64,000 nucleotides of DNA from assembly GCF_900101345.1 (NCBI RefSeq), contig NZ_FMUX01000006.1:1-64000 (forward strand). The letters are read 5' to 3'. Every line of letters starts with the position of its first letter. Positions within the stretch are counted from its first letter, which is position 1. Of the stretch, positions 54,074 through 62,309 are shown in pieces. The position numbers were made by a program, and so were the translations under genes. The notes below the pieces were generated by a model. It was not told the DNA's origin. It worked only from the letters and a program-made list of their open reading frames with translations, and did no database searches. Source of the DNA: Desulfoluna spongiiphila. Its GTDB lineage: Bacteria; Desulfobacterota; Desulfobacteria; Desulfobacterales; Desulfolunaceae.

Positions 54074-54598
54074 AAATGAATCTCTCCTTGAACGAAACAC
54101 CCGCGTGCTGTTTGGGGTCTTTAACTTTTTGTTTTTGAGTTATTGGCGAGCCGGTGATTGATTGTGTCCGGGGTTCCGGAATAAGGGTGAAAAGCCCTGA
54201 AAAACAAAATTCATCCTGTTATATCAATCTATTTTAAATGGAATATGCCGGCCCTTTACCGTGCGCTGTGGTGTATATCGGCGAGGCACGGGTATAGCTG
54301 AATACTTATTTTTGGGTGGGTTTGTTTTTGGTGTGGGTGAGAGGAAAGGTAGTAAGTAGGGTTGTGGTTTTGCGAGGATATTCAGTTTGAATAAACAGTA
54401 CGCCTGTCGCGGTTATCGCACTTTGGATGCAACGGTTCAGGCGGTCCTGTGGAGCGCTTTCCCATTCACGGTATCAGAGCTTCAGGTGCAGAGCTTTATC
54501 TCAGCGCTCTGATAACGCAGACATTGGGCGTACTTGGATCGCCCGAAGGGTGAGATTGTTGCAATTTCCCATGAACGGTCCGGGCAGGGAGTCTTTGC
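54074..54598. other. 525-base intergenic region, nothing coding seen
   Basis: Upstream of the leftward chemoreceptor gene and downstream of the EamA gene. AT-rich near 54150-54400, and an inverted repeat TATCAGAGC/GCTCTGATA at 54472-54514 that could end EamA transcription. No gene supported. Confidence 0.5.
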
Positions 54599-55528
54599 TC
54601 AGGCCGGGGTGGGGCGAGTTTTGGCAGGGGGAGCCGTACCGATGCGGTAAATGGCAAACAGCATGGCCGTGGCGCTTACCCACTGGATGGGGGAGAGGAT
54701 GTTGCCGTTGAAGATGTAGTCGAAGAGGATGCTGGAGATGGGGAAGAGGAGCTCACAGATGGTGGCCACGCCGGCGGAGATGTGCCGAAGGCCGAAATAG
54801 TAAAGCAGGATGGCCCCGCTTCCGGTGGTCAGGCCGATGATGCAGAAAAAGAGCCAGTTGGTCTGGGTGGTGACGGCGATCTGGGAGAGGGCGCCTGTTG
54901 AAAGGACCATCATCAGCATGATCAGCGTGGTGAGGCCGTATCGGAAAAAAAGGGCGGTCTGAAACGGAAGGAGCCCCAGGATCCGTTTTCCGAACACCGT
55001 GGCGCTGCCGAAGGAGAAGGCCGCCAAAAGGGCGAACAGGGAGGCTGGCAGCATTTTGCCGTTGTGGGCCAGGGTGGGGACGTGGAATTCGAAGGTGAGA
55101 AAGTACCCGCCCATGATGGCCACGAGGCTCCAGAGAAAAAAATGCCTGCTGAAACGCTCCTTCAGCACAACCCGGGCCAGGAGAATGGCAAAGACGGGCT
55201 GCAGTTTCTGCAGCAGGGCCACCACGGTGAGGTGCTTGAATTCCACCAGAAAGAGGGCCTTGACAATGGCCAGGGTGCCGATGGCCCCGCCGAACAGGGC
55301 CACGAGAAAGAGAAAGGTGAGGTCGCTGGGGCGCATTTTGCGCAACCAGGCGTATTCCCGGAAGAGGATGGGCTGCATGACGGCGAAGGGCAGGGCGTGG
55401 AGCATGAAGACCACGTAGGCCACGTCCAGGTTGTACAGGCGGGGTGTGAGCACCACCGCGTCAAACCCCCACATCATGGCGGCCATGGCCACAAAGTAGG
55501 CTCCGATTTTTTGACTTACTGCCGACAT
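54599..55528 (-). CDS. EamA-family (drug/metabolite) transporter
   Basis: 309 residues, ten hydrophobic spans in two EamA repeats; the first repeat ends LLARVVLKERFSRHFFLWS (classic EamA tail with an Arg/Lys-rich loop), the second ends SPIQWVSATAMLFAIYR. Members export or exchange amino acids, nucleotide precursors or other metabolites; substrate unknown. GAGAGA just before ATG 55528. Leftward single gene with no operon partner in view. Confidence 0.9.
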   Translation of the reverse strand: MSAVSQKIGAYFVAMAAMMWGFDAVVLTPRLYNLDVAYVVFMLHALPFAVMQPILFREYAWLRKMRPSDLTFLFLVALFGGAIGTLAIVKALFLVEFKHLTVVALLQKLQPVFAILLARVVLKERFSRHFFLWSLVAIMGGYFLTFEFHVPTLAHNGKMLPASLFALLAAFSFGSATVFGKRILGLLPFQTALFFRYGLTTLIMLMMVLSTGALSQIAVTTQTNWLFFCIIGLTTGSGAILLYYFGLRHISAGVATICELLFPISSILFDYIFNGNILSPIQWVSATAMLFAIYRIGTAPPAKTRPTPA

Positions 55529-55736
55529 CTTGTCTCTCTTTCGTCTCTATGCTGCGGATGGATGATCTTTGTTTCAGGATTACGCCAGGCATATGCTGCT
55601 GCCCAGCCGTCTGTCGGTACCTGAAGGAACCGGTGGTATGGCGGGCCGGAGCCTTGCCGGACCTGGGGCACTGTGTCAAACCTCTCCGCCCGGGTCAAGG
55701 GTTTTGCCGGGGCGGCAGCCCCGCCATCCCGCGTTC

Positions 55737-55982
55737 TTATCGTTTTCGCGTAAGGGCCGAAAGGGCCATGGCCACCTGTTCCCGCCATAGACCGGGGGAG
55801 AGGTCCCACCGCTCCAGGGCTTCGGGGTCGGGGTCTCCCTGCATGGCGGATTTCAGGCGCCGGATATCGCTGTGGTCGTAAAGCCAGGAGGCATACGAGC
55901 TGTCCCCTAAAAAGGTGGACGGGGTGGCGTCCGGGTTTTCGCGCATCAGGTCAAGGAGGTGGTCGTGGTCTCGGGCGTACAT
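55737..55982 (-). CDS. Small unknown protein
   Basis: 81 residues, hydrophilic, high in Asp/Trp (DDHSDIRRL..., LERWDLSPGLWREQ). It resembles the short 'conserved hypothetical' proteins often found near nucleotide or RNA metabolism genes, but no family can be named. GAGG five bases upstream favours ATG 55982 over the 56030 start. Lies 135 bases downstream of the next unknown gene, perhaps in one transcript. Confidence 0.55.
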   Translation of the reverse strand: MYARDHDHLLDLMRENPDATPSTFLGDSSYASWLYDHSDIRRLKSAMQGDPDPEALERWDLSPGLWREQVAMALSALTRKR

Positions 55983-56117
55983 AATACCTCGGAAAATTAG
56001 ATGATAGGGATAAGGCAGGTCATAGGTCATAAGACACAGGCCAATAGAGCATGGCGCATCGGTGAGCTCCCCAACGGTGTGGGGAGCGCCAATACGATGA
56101 AAAGGGGAGCGGGGCGG

Positions 56118-56648
56118 TCAGGCCGATTCGGTCACAATCTTTACCGACCCCACGTACTCCTGCACGGCGGTGACGGTAAGATGGAAGATGCGGGCGCCGT
56201 TCAAGGTCACAAAGGCGTTGTCCGGGCTGCCGCAGAGGCGGGCGAATTCGGGGCCCACGGCCTGGGTCGCTTCGCCGGACCCGGTTTTTTCCATTGCGGC
56301 CAGGTACGTGTTGAGACGTTTTTTAAGGGTCTCAAAGTAGTCCACGTCGGCCCCGGTGGTGAGGTGCAGGGTCTCGGAGAGGTTTTTTGAGAATTCCCGG
56401 ATGATGAGCCAGAAGTGCTCTGCCAGGGATTCTTTTTCTTTTTTGCCATCCATGTAGACGCTGATGGCCCATCCCGCGCTGATGATTTTGAGGAGCTGGA
56501 GCTCGTATTCCACGGTGACGGTTTTGACGTCATCGTTTTCGGGCAGGGTGGCCAGGAGCTGCTTGATGTCCTCCCGGTCCACGGCAAAGGCCGCCAGGTT
56601 TTCACACATGGTTTTAAGGGTCACGTCCTGTTTTTCTGCTGTGGCCAT
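56118..56648 (-). CDS. Unknown soluble protein
   Basis: 176 residues, mostly helical (ENLAAFAVDREDIKQLLATLPENDD and similar), no signal peptide, no membrane span and no known motif. AGGAG six bases upstream of ATG 56648; the longer frame runs into a repeat and is rejected. The next gene upstream on the same strand is cmoB, with a 305-base repeat-filled gap, so operon membership is unlikely. Function unknown. Confidence 0.65.
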   Translation of the reverse strand: MATAEKQDVTLKTMCENLAAFAVDREDIKQLLATLPENDDVKTVTVEYELQLLKIISAGWAISVYMDGKKEKESLAEHFWLIIREFSKNLSETLHLTTGADVDYFETLKKRLNTYLAAMEKTGSGEATQAVGPEFARLCGSPDNAFVTLNGARIFHLTVTAVQEYVGSVKIVTESA

Positions 56649-56675
56649 AGGGGCTCCTGTGTTCGTCAAAAAAAT

Positions 56676-56945
56676 GCCTCCGGCGGCAAGGTGTGCCGCC
56701 TTAAAAGCTGGTTGCGAATGTTCCCACCCTTCGTTTTTCAGGGTGATCACATTCGCTGGTGACATAGACCGTGGTCTGAGGTGCCACGACACCGGTGACT
56801 GATTCAGATCGTTTATCAAACCTTCATGTTGTGAAATAAAGGCAAAAGCTTGGCTCCCGTCAGCGAATGTGGCAACCCGAGGGACGAGGGGTGGAGCATT
56901 CGCAAACCTGGGGTGCAGGGGATTTATCCCCTGCCCGCCGGAGGC
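56676..56945. repeat. Shuffled composite: A, partial B, then second A variant
   Basis: A copy 56676-56756 (stem GCGAATG/CATTCGC) is followed by a broken B (TTATCAAACC..., AAAGCTTGGCTCCCG, about 56811-56860) and then a second A, 56863-56945, in the opposite orientation. In the latter the second hairpin CAAGGTG/CACCTTG is replaced by GCAGGGG/CCCCTGC, and the end reads CCGCCGGAGGC. Confidence 0.8.
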
Positions 56946-56953
56946 ATGTCCCG

Positions 56954-57925
56954 TTACCCTGCATCTGCAAGTACAACGGCCCGTACCGGGGCGGGGTAGC
57001 CTTCCACGGTTTTAGTGGGGTCGTTGGGATCCAGGAACATCTCCAGGGATTCAGTGTTGACCCAGTCTGTTTTCCGCTGTTCGGCAAGGGTGGTGGGGGA
57101 GACGTCCACGCAGCGGATGTTGGTGAACCCGGCCCGCCTCAGCCAGTTGGCAAGGCAGGGAACCGTGGGAATGAAAAAGACGTTTCGCATTTTTGCGTAG
57201 CGGTCCACGGGGAACAGGGCCGTTTCCGAGTCCCCTTCGATGATGAGGGTCTCCATGACCAGCTCGCCTCCGGGGCGCATGCAGTCGTGGATTTCCTTGA
57301 GGGTATCGATGGGGGACTTGCGATGGTAGATGACCCCCATGCAGAAGATGGTGTCGAAGTACCGACCCAGGGGGGGCAGCTCCTCCATCTTGGCGGGGAT
57401 GAAGTAGAGGCCCGGGATCTGCAGGTATTTCTGGAGGGTCAGGTACTGGAAGTAGAAGAGGATCTGGGGGTCGATGCCCAGGACCATCTCGGGCTGGCCT
57501 TCGGCCATGCGGAACATGTAATATCCGGAGCTTGCCCCGATATCCAGCACGCGGCGACTTTCAAGGGGGGCGATGTGGGGTGCCAGGCGGTCCCATTTGA
57601 CATCGGAGTTCCATTCGGTGTCGATGTCGATGCCGAAAAGGCCATAGGGACCTTTGCGCCAAGGCTTCAGGTCCCGGAGCCCCTGGAGGAGGGCGGCGAT
57701 GTCCGCCGGATCGTGATCGTCCCCGGGGAGCACGCTGACCCGTCGGCCCGCAATGTCGATGCCGTCCCCGAACATATCGGGCAGGCCCTCAACGATGTCC
57801 CGGAATTTTTTTTCATTGCCGAAGTCGCGGCCGGTCAGGGCCATTTTTTCCTCGATGAGGGCGGTGAGCCCCTCCCGTGCAGGTTCTAAATTCAATCGTG
57901 TCAGGTCTTGCAGCAGCGCGTCCAT
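56954..57925 (-). CDS. cmoB: tRNA uridine-5-oxyacetic acid synthase CmoB
   Basis: 323 residues with a C-terminal Rossmann methyltransferase fold: VLDIGASSGYYMFRM (motif I around 128-142), then LGIDPQILFYFQY. It transfers carboxymethyl from carboxy-SAM to 5-hydroxyuridine at wobble position 34. It starts one base after the cmoA stop (TGA-g-ATG), so the two are translated together; the substrate of CmoB is the product of CmoA. The first ~100 residues match the CmoB-specific N-terminal extension. Ends near a module A repeat. Confidence 0.95.
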   Translation of the reverse strand: MDALLQDLTRLNLEPAREGLTALIEEKMALTGRDFGNEKKFRDIVEGLPDMFGDGIDIAGRRVSVLPGDDHDPADIAALLQGLRDLKPWRKGPYGLFGIDIDTEWNSDVKWDRLAPHIAPLESRRVLDIGASSGYYMFRMAEGQPEMVLGIDPQILFYFQYLTLQKYLQIPGLYFIPAKMEELPPLGRYFDTIFCMGVIYHRKSPIDTLKEIHDCMRPGGELVMETLIIEGDSETALFPVDRYAKMRNVFFIPTVPCLANWLRRAGFTNIRCVDVSPTTLAEQRKTDWVNTESLEMFLDPNDPTKTVEGYPAPVRAVVLADAG

Positions 57926-57926
57926 C

Positions 57927-58667
57927 TTACGTCTCTTTCTCGTCTTTCAAGCAGATAAAGCTGGTGAAGTGGAACCACTTCTGCCAGATGTCCACCTTGG
58001 TGAATCCGGCGGCGTTGAAACGCGCCGTATGGGTTTCCACTGTTTCGGGAATCAGCACGTTTTCCAGGGCATCGCGCTTCTGGCTGATCTCGAGGTTGGA
58101 GTAGCCGTTTTCCCCTTTGAACCGGTAGTAGAATTCCTGCTGGAGGTCCGTGAGTTCCTTCTCTTCGTGGATCACCTTTTCGGTGATGAGCAGGATTCCG
58201 CCGGGGATCAGGGCCTCGTGGGCCCGGGCGATGAGGGCGTCCCGCTCGGCAACGGGGAGAAACTGCAGGGTAAGGTTCAGTACCACCACCGAGGCGGGTT
58301 CCATGGCCAGGTCCTGGATGTTGGTCCGGATCAGCTCGATGCGGTCCCCTGCCGGGTGGTTGTCCAGGCGCTCCTGAAAGATTTCGAGCATGGGGGCGGA
58401 GTTGTCCACGGCCACCACGCGCAAGGGGCGCTTGCCCATTTCGTGCAGCAGGCGCATGCCGAAGTTGCCGTTGGAGCACCCCAGGTCGATGACCGCCGTT
58501 CCCTCCTTGTAAAAACGGGCGGCAAGCTGGGCCTGGCGCCTGACCGTCTCCCGGTAAAGGGGCACGGAGCGGTGGATCATGTCGTTAAAGACCCCTGCCA
58601 CATTTTCGTTGAATTCGAAGGGTGGCACCGTGGGCAGTTTTTTTGAGTAAATCGTGTCCTGACTCAT
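57927..58667 (-). CDS. cmoA: Carboxy-S-adenosyl-L-methionine synthase CmoA
   Basis: 246 residues. SAM-binding motif VIDLGCSNGNFGMRLL near 59-74, the NLTLQFL stretch around 130-136 and GGILLITEK, all as in CmoA. It makes carboxy-SAM from SAM and prephenate for tRNA cmo5U34 modification. The SD is weak (AGAG) so start 58667 is taken from the family N-terminus. Upstream gene lies on the opposite strand. Confidence 0.95.
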   Translation of the reverse strand: MSQDTIYSKKLPTVPPFEFNENVAGVFNDMIHRSVPLYRETVRRQAQLAARFYKEGTAVIDLGCSNGNFGMRLLHEMGKRPLRVVAVDNSAPMLEIFQERLDNHPAGDRIELIRTNIQDLAMEPASVVVLNLTLQFLPVAERDALIARAHEALIPGGILLITEKVIHEEKELTDLQQEFYYRFKGENGYSNLEISQKRDALENVLIPETVETHTARFNAAGFTKVDIWQKWFHFTSFICLKDEKET

Positions 58668-58894
58668 ATTCTCTGACTCATTGTCTCGTGAAATCCTTGG
58701 TGCACCAGGTTCCTGAAAGGCGAAGACTCACCGGTACCCGGCCGGCATGTTGCAGGGCGGAATCCCCATTAATGGTTGAAAAAAAAGGAAAACCGATTCA
58801 TGATGGAAAACCGCAACAGACCTTTATTACCAATCGCAAGGCGGGTGTCAAGGGGATTTCAGCCACACCAATTCATTCGAAATCGGGAGAGACC

Positions 58895-59317
58895 ATGCAT
58901 ATCTGGCATCAGGCAGTGACACTTGAGGAGGTGAAACCCGTTGTGGAGGTGGCCATGCTTCATCACCTGGGGATTGAACTGGTGGCCATGGGCGATGACT
59001 GGCTTAAAGGCCGCATGCCCGTGGACGAGCGAACAAGGCAGCCTGCCGGGTTGCTCCACGGCGGCGCCACCTGCGTGCTGGGCGAATCCTTGGCCAGCAT
59101 CGCCTCGGCCCTGTGTGTGGACCTGAATACCCACGGCGTGGTGGGCACCGAGATCAGCGCCAGCCATATCCGAAGCGCCAAAGAGGGCTGGGTGTACGGC
59201 ACCTGCAGGCCCTTTCATCTGGGCCGACGCAACCACGTCTGGGACGTGCGCGTCACAGACGGTGAAGAGACCCTGATTTCAGCCATCCGCATGACCGCAG
59301 CCATCCTTGCCTATTGA
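58895..59317 (+). CDS. Hotdog-fold thioesterase (YdiI/MenI/PaaI-like)
   Basis: 140 residues. GLLHGGATCVLGESLAS carries the family's HGG and catalytic Glu; RMPVDERTRQPAG precedes it, typical of YdiI-type acyl-CoA thioesterases. It probably hydrolyses a small or aromatic acyl-CoA; a menaquinone (DHNA-CoA) role is possible but not shown. GGGAGAG four bases before fixes ATG 58895; the frame from 58622 is longer but has no homology. Followed by the heptamer repeat and acyP. Confidence 0.87.
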   Translation: MHIWHQAVTLEEVKPVVEVAMLHHLGIELVAMGDDWLKGRMPVDERTRQPAGLLHGGATCVLGESLASIASALCVDLNTHGVVGTEISASHIRSAKEGWVYGTCRPFHLGRRNHVWDVRVTDGEETLISAIRMTAAILAY

Positions 59318-59344
59318 CAGAGCCAAGCCCCGGACTATTTTCCC

Positions 59345-59386
59345 TTAGCCCTTAGCCCTTAGCCCTTAGCCCTTAGCCCTTAGCCC
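59345..59386 (+). repeat. Six tandem copies of heptamer TTAGCCC
   Basis: Exact 7-base units from 59345 to 59386, preceded by CCC and followed by seven T. It sits between the thioesterase stop and the acylphosphatase SD, 15 bases before GGAGG. Confidence 0.95.
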
Positions 59387-59409
59387 TTTTTTTGATCTAT
59401 GGAGGTCCC

Positions 59410-59691
59410 ATGGTACGAATGAAACGTGTGACATTGAAGATCAGCGGGGTGGTCCAGGGTGTGGCCTTCCGCTATCACACCGTGGCCGAGGCCAGGCGTT
59501 TGGGGGTCACCGGCTGGGTCCGCAATGTTTCCGACGGCACGGTGAAAGCCCTGGCCGAAGGCGAGTCCGCCGCCGTGGATGCGTTCATGGCCTGGTGCCG
59601 GATGGGCCCTCCCATGGCGCGAGTTGAAGCGGTGAGGGTGACCACGACGGCCTATGGGGGTGAGTTCGACGATTTTGAGGTGGTGGGGTGA
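59410..59691 (+). CDS. acyP: Acylphosphatase
   Basis: 93 residues, usual size. Active-site Arg in [12 protein letters not shown] (about 13-24) and Asn in [14 protein letters not shown] (about 36-49) are present. It hydrolyses acyl phosphates such as acetyl phosphate or carbamoyl phosphate. GGAGGTCCC directly before favours ATG 59410; the longer TTG frame adds six residues. The heptamer repeat lies in its 5' leader. Confidence 0.93.
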   Translation: MVRMKRVTLKISGVVQGVAFRYHTVAEARRLGVTGWVRNVSDGTVKALAEGESAAVDAFMAWCRMGPPMARVEAVRVTTTAYGGEFDDFEVVG

Positions 59692-59848
59692 TTGTTTACC
59701 ATGGCAAGCACGCTTTCCGATATCTGCTTGAGTCTGCTTCAGGGGCTGGTATAGTGGCGCTCAAAATCGATCACTTTCTCCTTTTGATATGCAGGGATCT
59801 TGTTCTGCAGATCAAGGCGATCAACCCCTTTATCGAGAAACAAGCCCC

Positions 59849-61060
59849 ATGTCATTTGCTTCCCTTGGACTCTTTGCCCCCTTGTGTCGTGCCATCGACG
59901 ACGAGGGGTATTCCGCTCCTTTTCCCATTCAGGCCGAGGCGATTCCCGCTATTTTATCCGGCAGGGATGTCATGGCCGCAGCACAAACCGGAACGGGCAA
60001 GACGGCCAGTTATACGTTGCCGCTGCTGCAGCGCCTCGCCACCGGCCCCGGGGTGAGAGCCAATCACATCCGTGGCCTGGTGCTGACGCCCACCCGTGAG
60101 CTGGCTGTGCAGGTGGCCGTGGATATTGCCAAGTATGGCAGGCACCTTTCGCTTACCTCAGGCGTTGTTTACGGCGGAGTGAAGATCAACCCACAGATGA
60201 TGAAGCTGCGCAGGGGTGCCGATGTGCTGGTGGCGACGCCGGGGCGTTTGCTGGATCTTTTCAGCAAGAACGCCGTGAAGTTTTCGCAGGTTGAGGCCCT
60301 GGTGATTGATGAGGCAGATCGCATGCTCGACATGGGGTTTGCCAAGGATATCCAAAAGATTATCGCTCTGCTGCCGAAGGGGCGCCAGACCCTCCTTTTC
60401 TCGGCCACCTTTTCCGACGAGATCCGTTTGTTGGGCGACGCGTTGCTCAGCACACCGGTGCAGATAGAGGTAAGCCCACGAAACGCCCCTGCGGAGAGCG
60501 TCAAACAGTGGGCGTATGAAGTTGACAAAGGCAAGAAGAGAGCGCTTCTCAGCCACCTGGTTCGCCATAACGATTGGAAGCAGGTGCTGGTCTTTGTCCG
60601 TACGAAAAAGGGGGCCGACCGCCTGGTTCGGGAGTTGGGCGGTGACGGTCTTTCGGCTGTTGCCATTCATGGAGACAAGAGCCAGGGGCAGCGTAGCCGA
60701 GCCCTTGTCGACTTTAAGGCAAAAAAGGTCCGGATTCTTATCGCCACAGACCTTGCCGCGCGCGGCCTCGATATCAGGGAGCTGCCCCAGGTGGTCAATT
60801 TCGATCTGCCAAAAGTTCCCGAGAACTATATCCACCGCATCGGACGTACGGGTCGGGCCGGGTTGCAAGGGATGGGCATCTCCCTTGTCAGTGCCGATGA
60901 GGTGACACTCCTTGCGGCGATTGAGGGCCTGATCCGCCAGACCCTGGAGAGAGACGTAGAGCCCGGTTTTGTCCCCACATGTAAAGTCCCCCTCACCCGG
61001 CAGGTGACGGTGCGCCCGAAAAAACCGAAAAAGCCGAAAAAAAATAAAACAGCCGCGTAA
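59849..61060 (+). CDS. DEAD-box ATP-dependent RNA helicase (RhlE-like)
   Basis: 403 residues. Q motif region FASLGLFAPLCRAI at 3-16, motif I AQTGTGKT (about 48-55), PTRELAVQ, DEAD in LVIDEADRMLD, SAT in LFSATFS, and motif VI HRIGRTGR around 333-340. A basic Lys/Pro tail (RPKKPKKPKKNK) closes it, as in RhlE-type helicases of cold response or ribosome assembly. The ATG at 59849 has only weak SD; the frame extends 20 codons upstream without homology. The stop codon overlaps the GTAAC tip of a repeat. Confidence 0.92.
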   Translation: MSFASLGLFAPLCRAIDDEGYSAPFPIQAEAIPAILSGRDVMAAAQTGTGKTASYTLPLLQRLATGPGVRANHIRGLVLTPTRELAVQVAVDIAKYGRHLSLTSGVVYGGVKINPQMMKLRRGADVLVATPGRLLDLFSKNAVKFSQVEALVIDEADRMLDMGFAKDIQKIIALLPKGRQTLLFSATFSDEIRLLGDALLSTPVQIEVSPRNAPAESVKQWAYEVDKGKKRALLSHLVRHNDWKQVLVFVRTKKGADRLVRELGGDGLSAVAIHGDKSQGQRSRALVDFKAKKVRILIATDLAARGLDIRELPQVVNFDLPKVPENYIHRIGRTGRAGLQGMGISLVSADEVTLLAAIEGLIRQTLERDVEPGFVPTCKVPLTRQVTVRPKKPKKPKKNKTAA

Positions 61061-61297
61061 CGATTCAGCTTGTGCCTCCGGCGGCCCTGCCGGGGGCCAA
61101 ACTTTTAAAAAGTTTGACAAACAGGTCTTAAGCAAGTCTTTCCAGGCTCCGCCGAAATAATTTCCACTTTTTCGCACCCGCGCTTCGTTTTGATCGCCCT
61201 TCAGGGCGATCAAAACGAAGCGCGGGTGCATTAGAAAAGTTTTTTTCGGAGCTTTTTTTCAAAAAAGCGACCCGCCGGAGGCAATCTGAATAGTTAC
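61057..61297 (+). repeat. Composite element with alternative 27-bp-stem cargo
   Basis: Left tip GTAACGATTCAGCTTGTGCC then TCCGGCGGCCCTGCCGG and module B (AAACTTTTAAAAAGTTTG, AAACAGG). In place of module A it holds a perfect 27-base inverted repeat (61174-61200 and 61203-61229). Right end CCGCCGGAGGC and CTGAATAGTTAC. The left tip overlaps the helicase stop codon (TAA at 61058-61060). Confidence 0.85.
61174..61229. repeat. Perfect 27-bp inverted repeat with 2-base centre
   Basis: GCACCCGCGCTTCG...ATCGCCCT is followed by TC and its exact reverse complement. It forms the core of the alternative cargo in the element at 61057-61297. Confidence 0.95.
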
Positions 61298-61338
61298 AAA
61301 AAGTTTAATAAACAGGCTCAGGCAAGTCAAAATCGATA

Positions 61339-61421
61339 GCGAATGTGATTTTCCCTGAGGAACGAAGGGGAAAGCGCATTCGCAACCTGCTTTCGAGGTG
61401 GCTCACCTCGCCGCCGGAGGC
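61339..61421 (-). repeat. Module A element, stem GCGAATG/CATTCGC
   Basis: GCGAATGTGATTTTCCCTGA and its partner GGGGAAAGCGCATTCGC, then CGAGGTG/CACCTCG and GCCGCCGGAGGC. The second stem uses CGAGG/CCTCG where others use CAAGG/CCTTG. A broken B end (AAAAAGTTTAATAAACAGGC, 61299-61318) precedes it. Confidence 0.88.
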
Positions 61422-61467
61422 AGACTTTTCCATGCGCTTTAACCATAGAAGGCAGGCTTTACCCAAC

Positions 61468-61506
61468 AAAAAACCGGGTTCTCCCTTGCGGGAGGCCCGG
61501 TTTTTT
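61468..61506. terminator. Bidirectional intrinsic terminator
   Basis: AAAAAACCGGG-ttCTCCC-ttgc-GGGAG-gCCCGGTTTTTT. Between converging helicase and hsp20 genes. Confidence 0.88.
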
Positions 61507-61663
61507 GCGTTCTGCGAGTGAACGTGTCAAATGGCGCCGGTTTGTGGGGGATGGCGCCGTGTGTCTTGCCTGGCATGGGGTCGGCACAGGTTGCGCGGGA
61601 GGCGGCGAGTGCCCCGTGGGGCACCCGCCTGGGAGGTGGAACCTGTGGGCCTTCGCCCTTGGG

Positions 61664-62104
61664 TTACTGGATGGTGATCTCTTTTCCGGCGGGCTGGACG
61701 GCCCTGGGAATCGTGATGTGCAGCACCCCGTTTTTAAACTCCGCCTCGATGGTGTCCGGGTCGGTTTTGGGGGAGAGGCGGAACGCCCTTTCGAAGCTCC
61801 CGTAGAAGCGCTCGCGGCGGTAGACGGTTTTGTCGTCGCTCGTCTCTTCGGCCTTGCGCTCACCTTTCAGGGTAAGGATGCCGTCTTCCACGCTGATGGT
61901 GATGTCTTTTTTCTCGATGCCGGGAAGGTCGGCTTTGACGACCACCTTGCCGTCCTCTTCATAGATGTCCACCTCGGGGCTCCAGTTTTTGGCCGTGTTG
62001 GAGAGAAGGCGCCCTGAGTCGGAGAAAAAATCATCAAACATACGGTTGAGGCGGCTGTTGACGGAAGGGGCGGTTGCAAAGGGGTTGAATCTGACAAGTT
62101 CCAT
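61664..62104 (-). CDS. Hsp20 / alpha-crystallin small heat-shock protein
   Basis: 146 residues. Alpha-crystallin domain at about 43-135 (EVDIYEEDGKVVVKADLPGI at its start, A-x-x-x-N-G-V-L seen as EAEFKNGVLHITIPRA), and a C-terminal I-x-I (EITIQ). It binds unfolding proteins as an oligomer without ATP. GGAGG seven bases before ATG 62104. A sigma70-like promoter is upstream (62176-62203). No CIRCE-type repeat was seen, so the regulator is unknown. Confidence 0.93.
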   Translation of the reverse strand: MELVRFNPFATAPSVNSRLNRMFDDFFSDSGRLLSNTAKNWSPEVDIYEEDGKVVVKADLPGIEKKDITISVEDGILTLKGERKAEETSDDKTVYRRERFYGSFERAFRLSPKTDPDTIEAEFKNGVLHITIPRAVQPAGKEITIQ

Positions 62105-62175
62105 GGTGTGTCCTCCATTATGATGTGTTGTGCATGTCATGTTGTTCGTTCTTGGTGTTTCTTTCGTTTGAAACA

Positions 62176-62203
62176 AAAATAGTCATGATCTGATTTGTGT
62201 CAA
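62176..62203 (-). promoter_or_regulatory. Predicted sigma70-like promoter of hsp20
   Basis: On the minus strand TTGACA (62203-62198) is 16 bases from TATTTT (62181-62176), placing the start about 60 bases before the ATG. Confidence 0.6.
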
Positions 62204-62309
62204 CAAAAGAATATGATATTTTTTTGTCATTATCAAAATAAAAAATAAAATAAAAGTAATGAGAATGACGGATGCGCTGATTTTTGGTATAGAAAGGGCA
62301 GGAGGTCAT

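Noticed and set aside
59345-59386. CRISPR-like or telomere-like array
   Set aside because: Seven-base units without spacers; the unit TTAGCCC is not a known telomere unit and no Cas genes are present.
61057-61421. Integron attC sites
   Set aside because: Hairpin cargo between shared ends is reminiscent, but the RYYYAAC/GTTRRRY core pair and an integrase are not seen.
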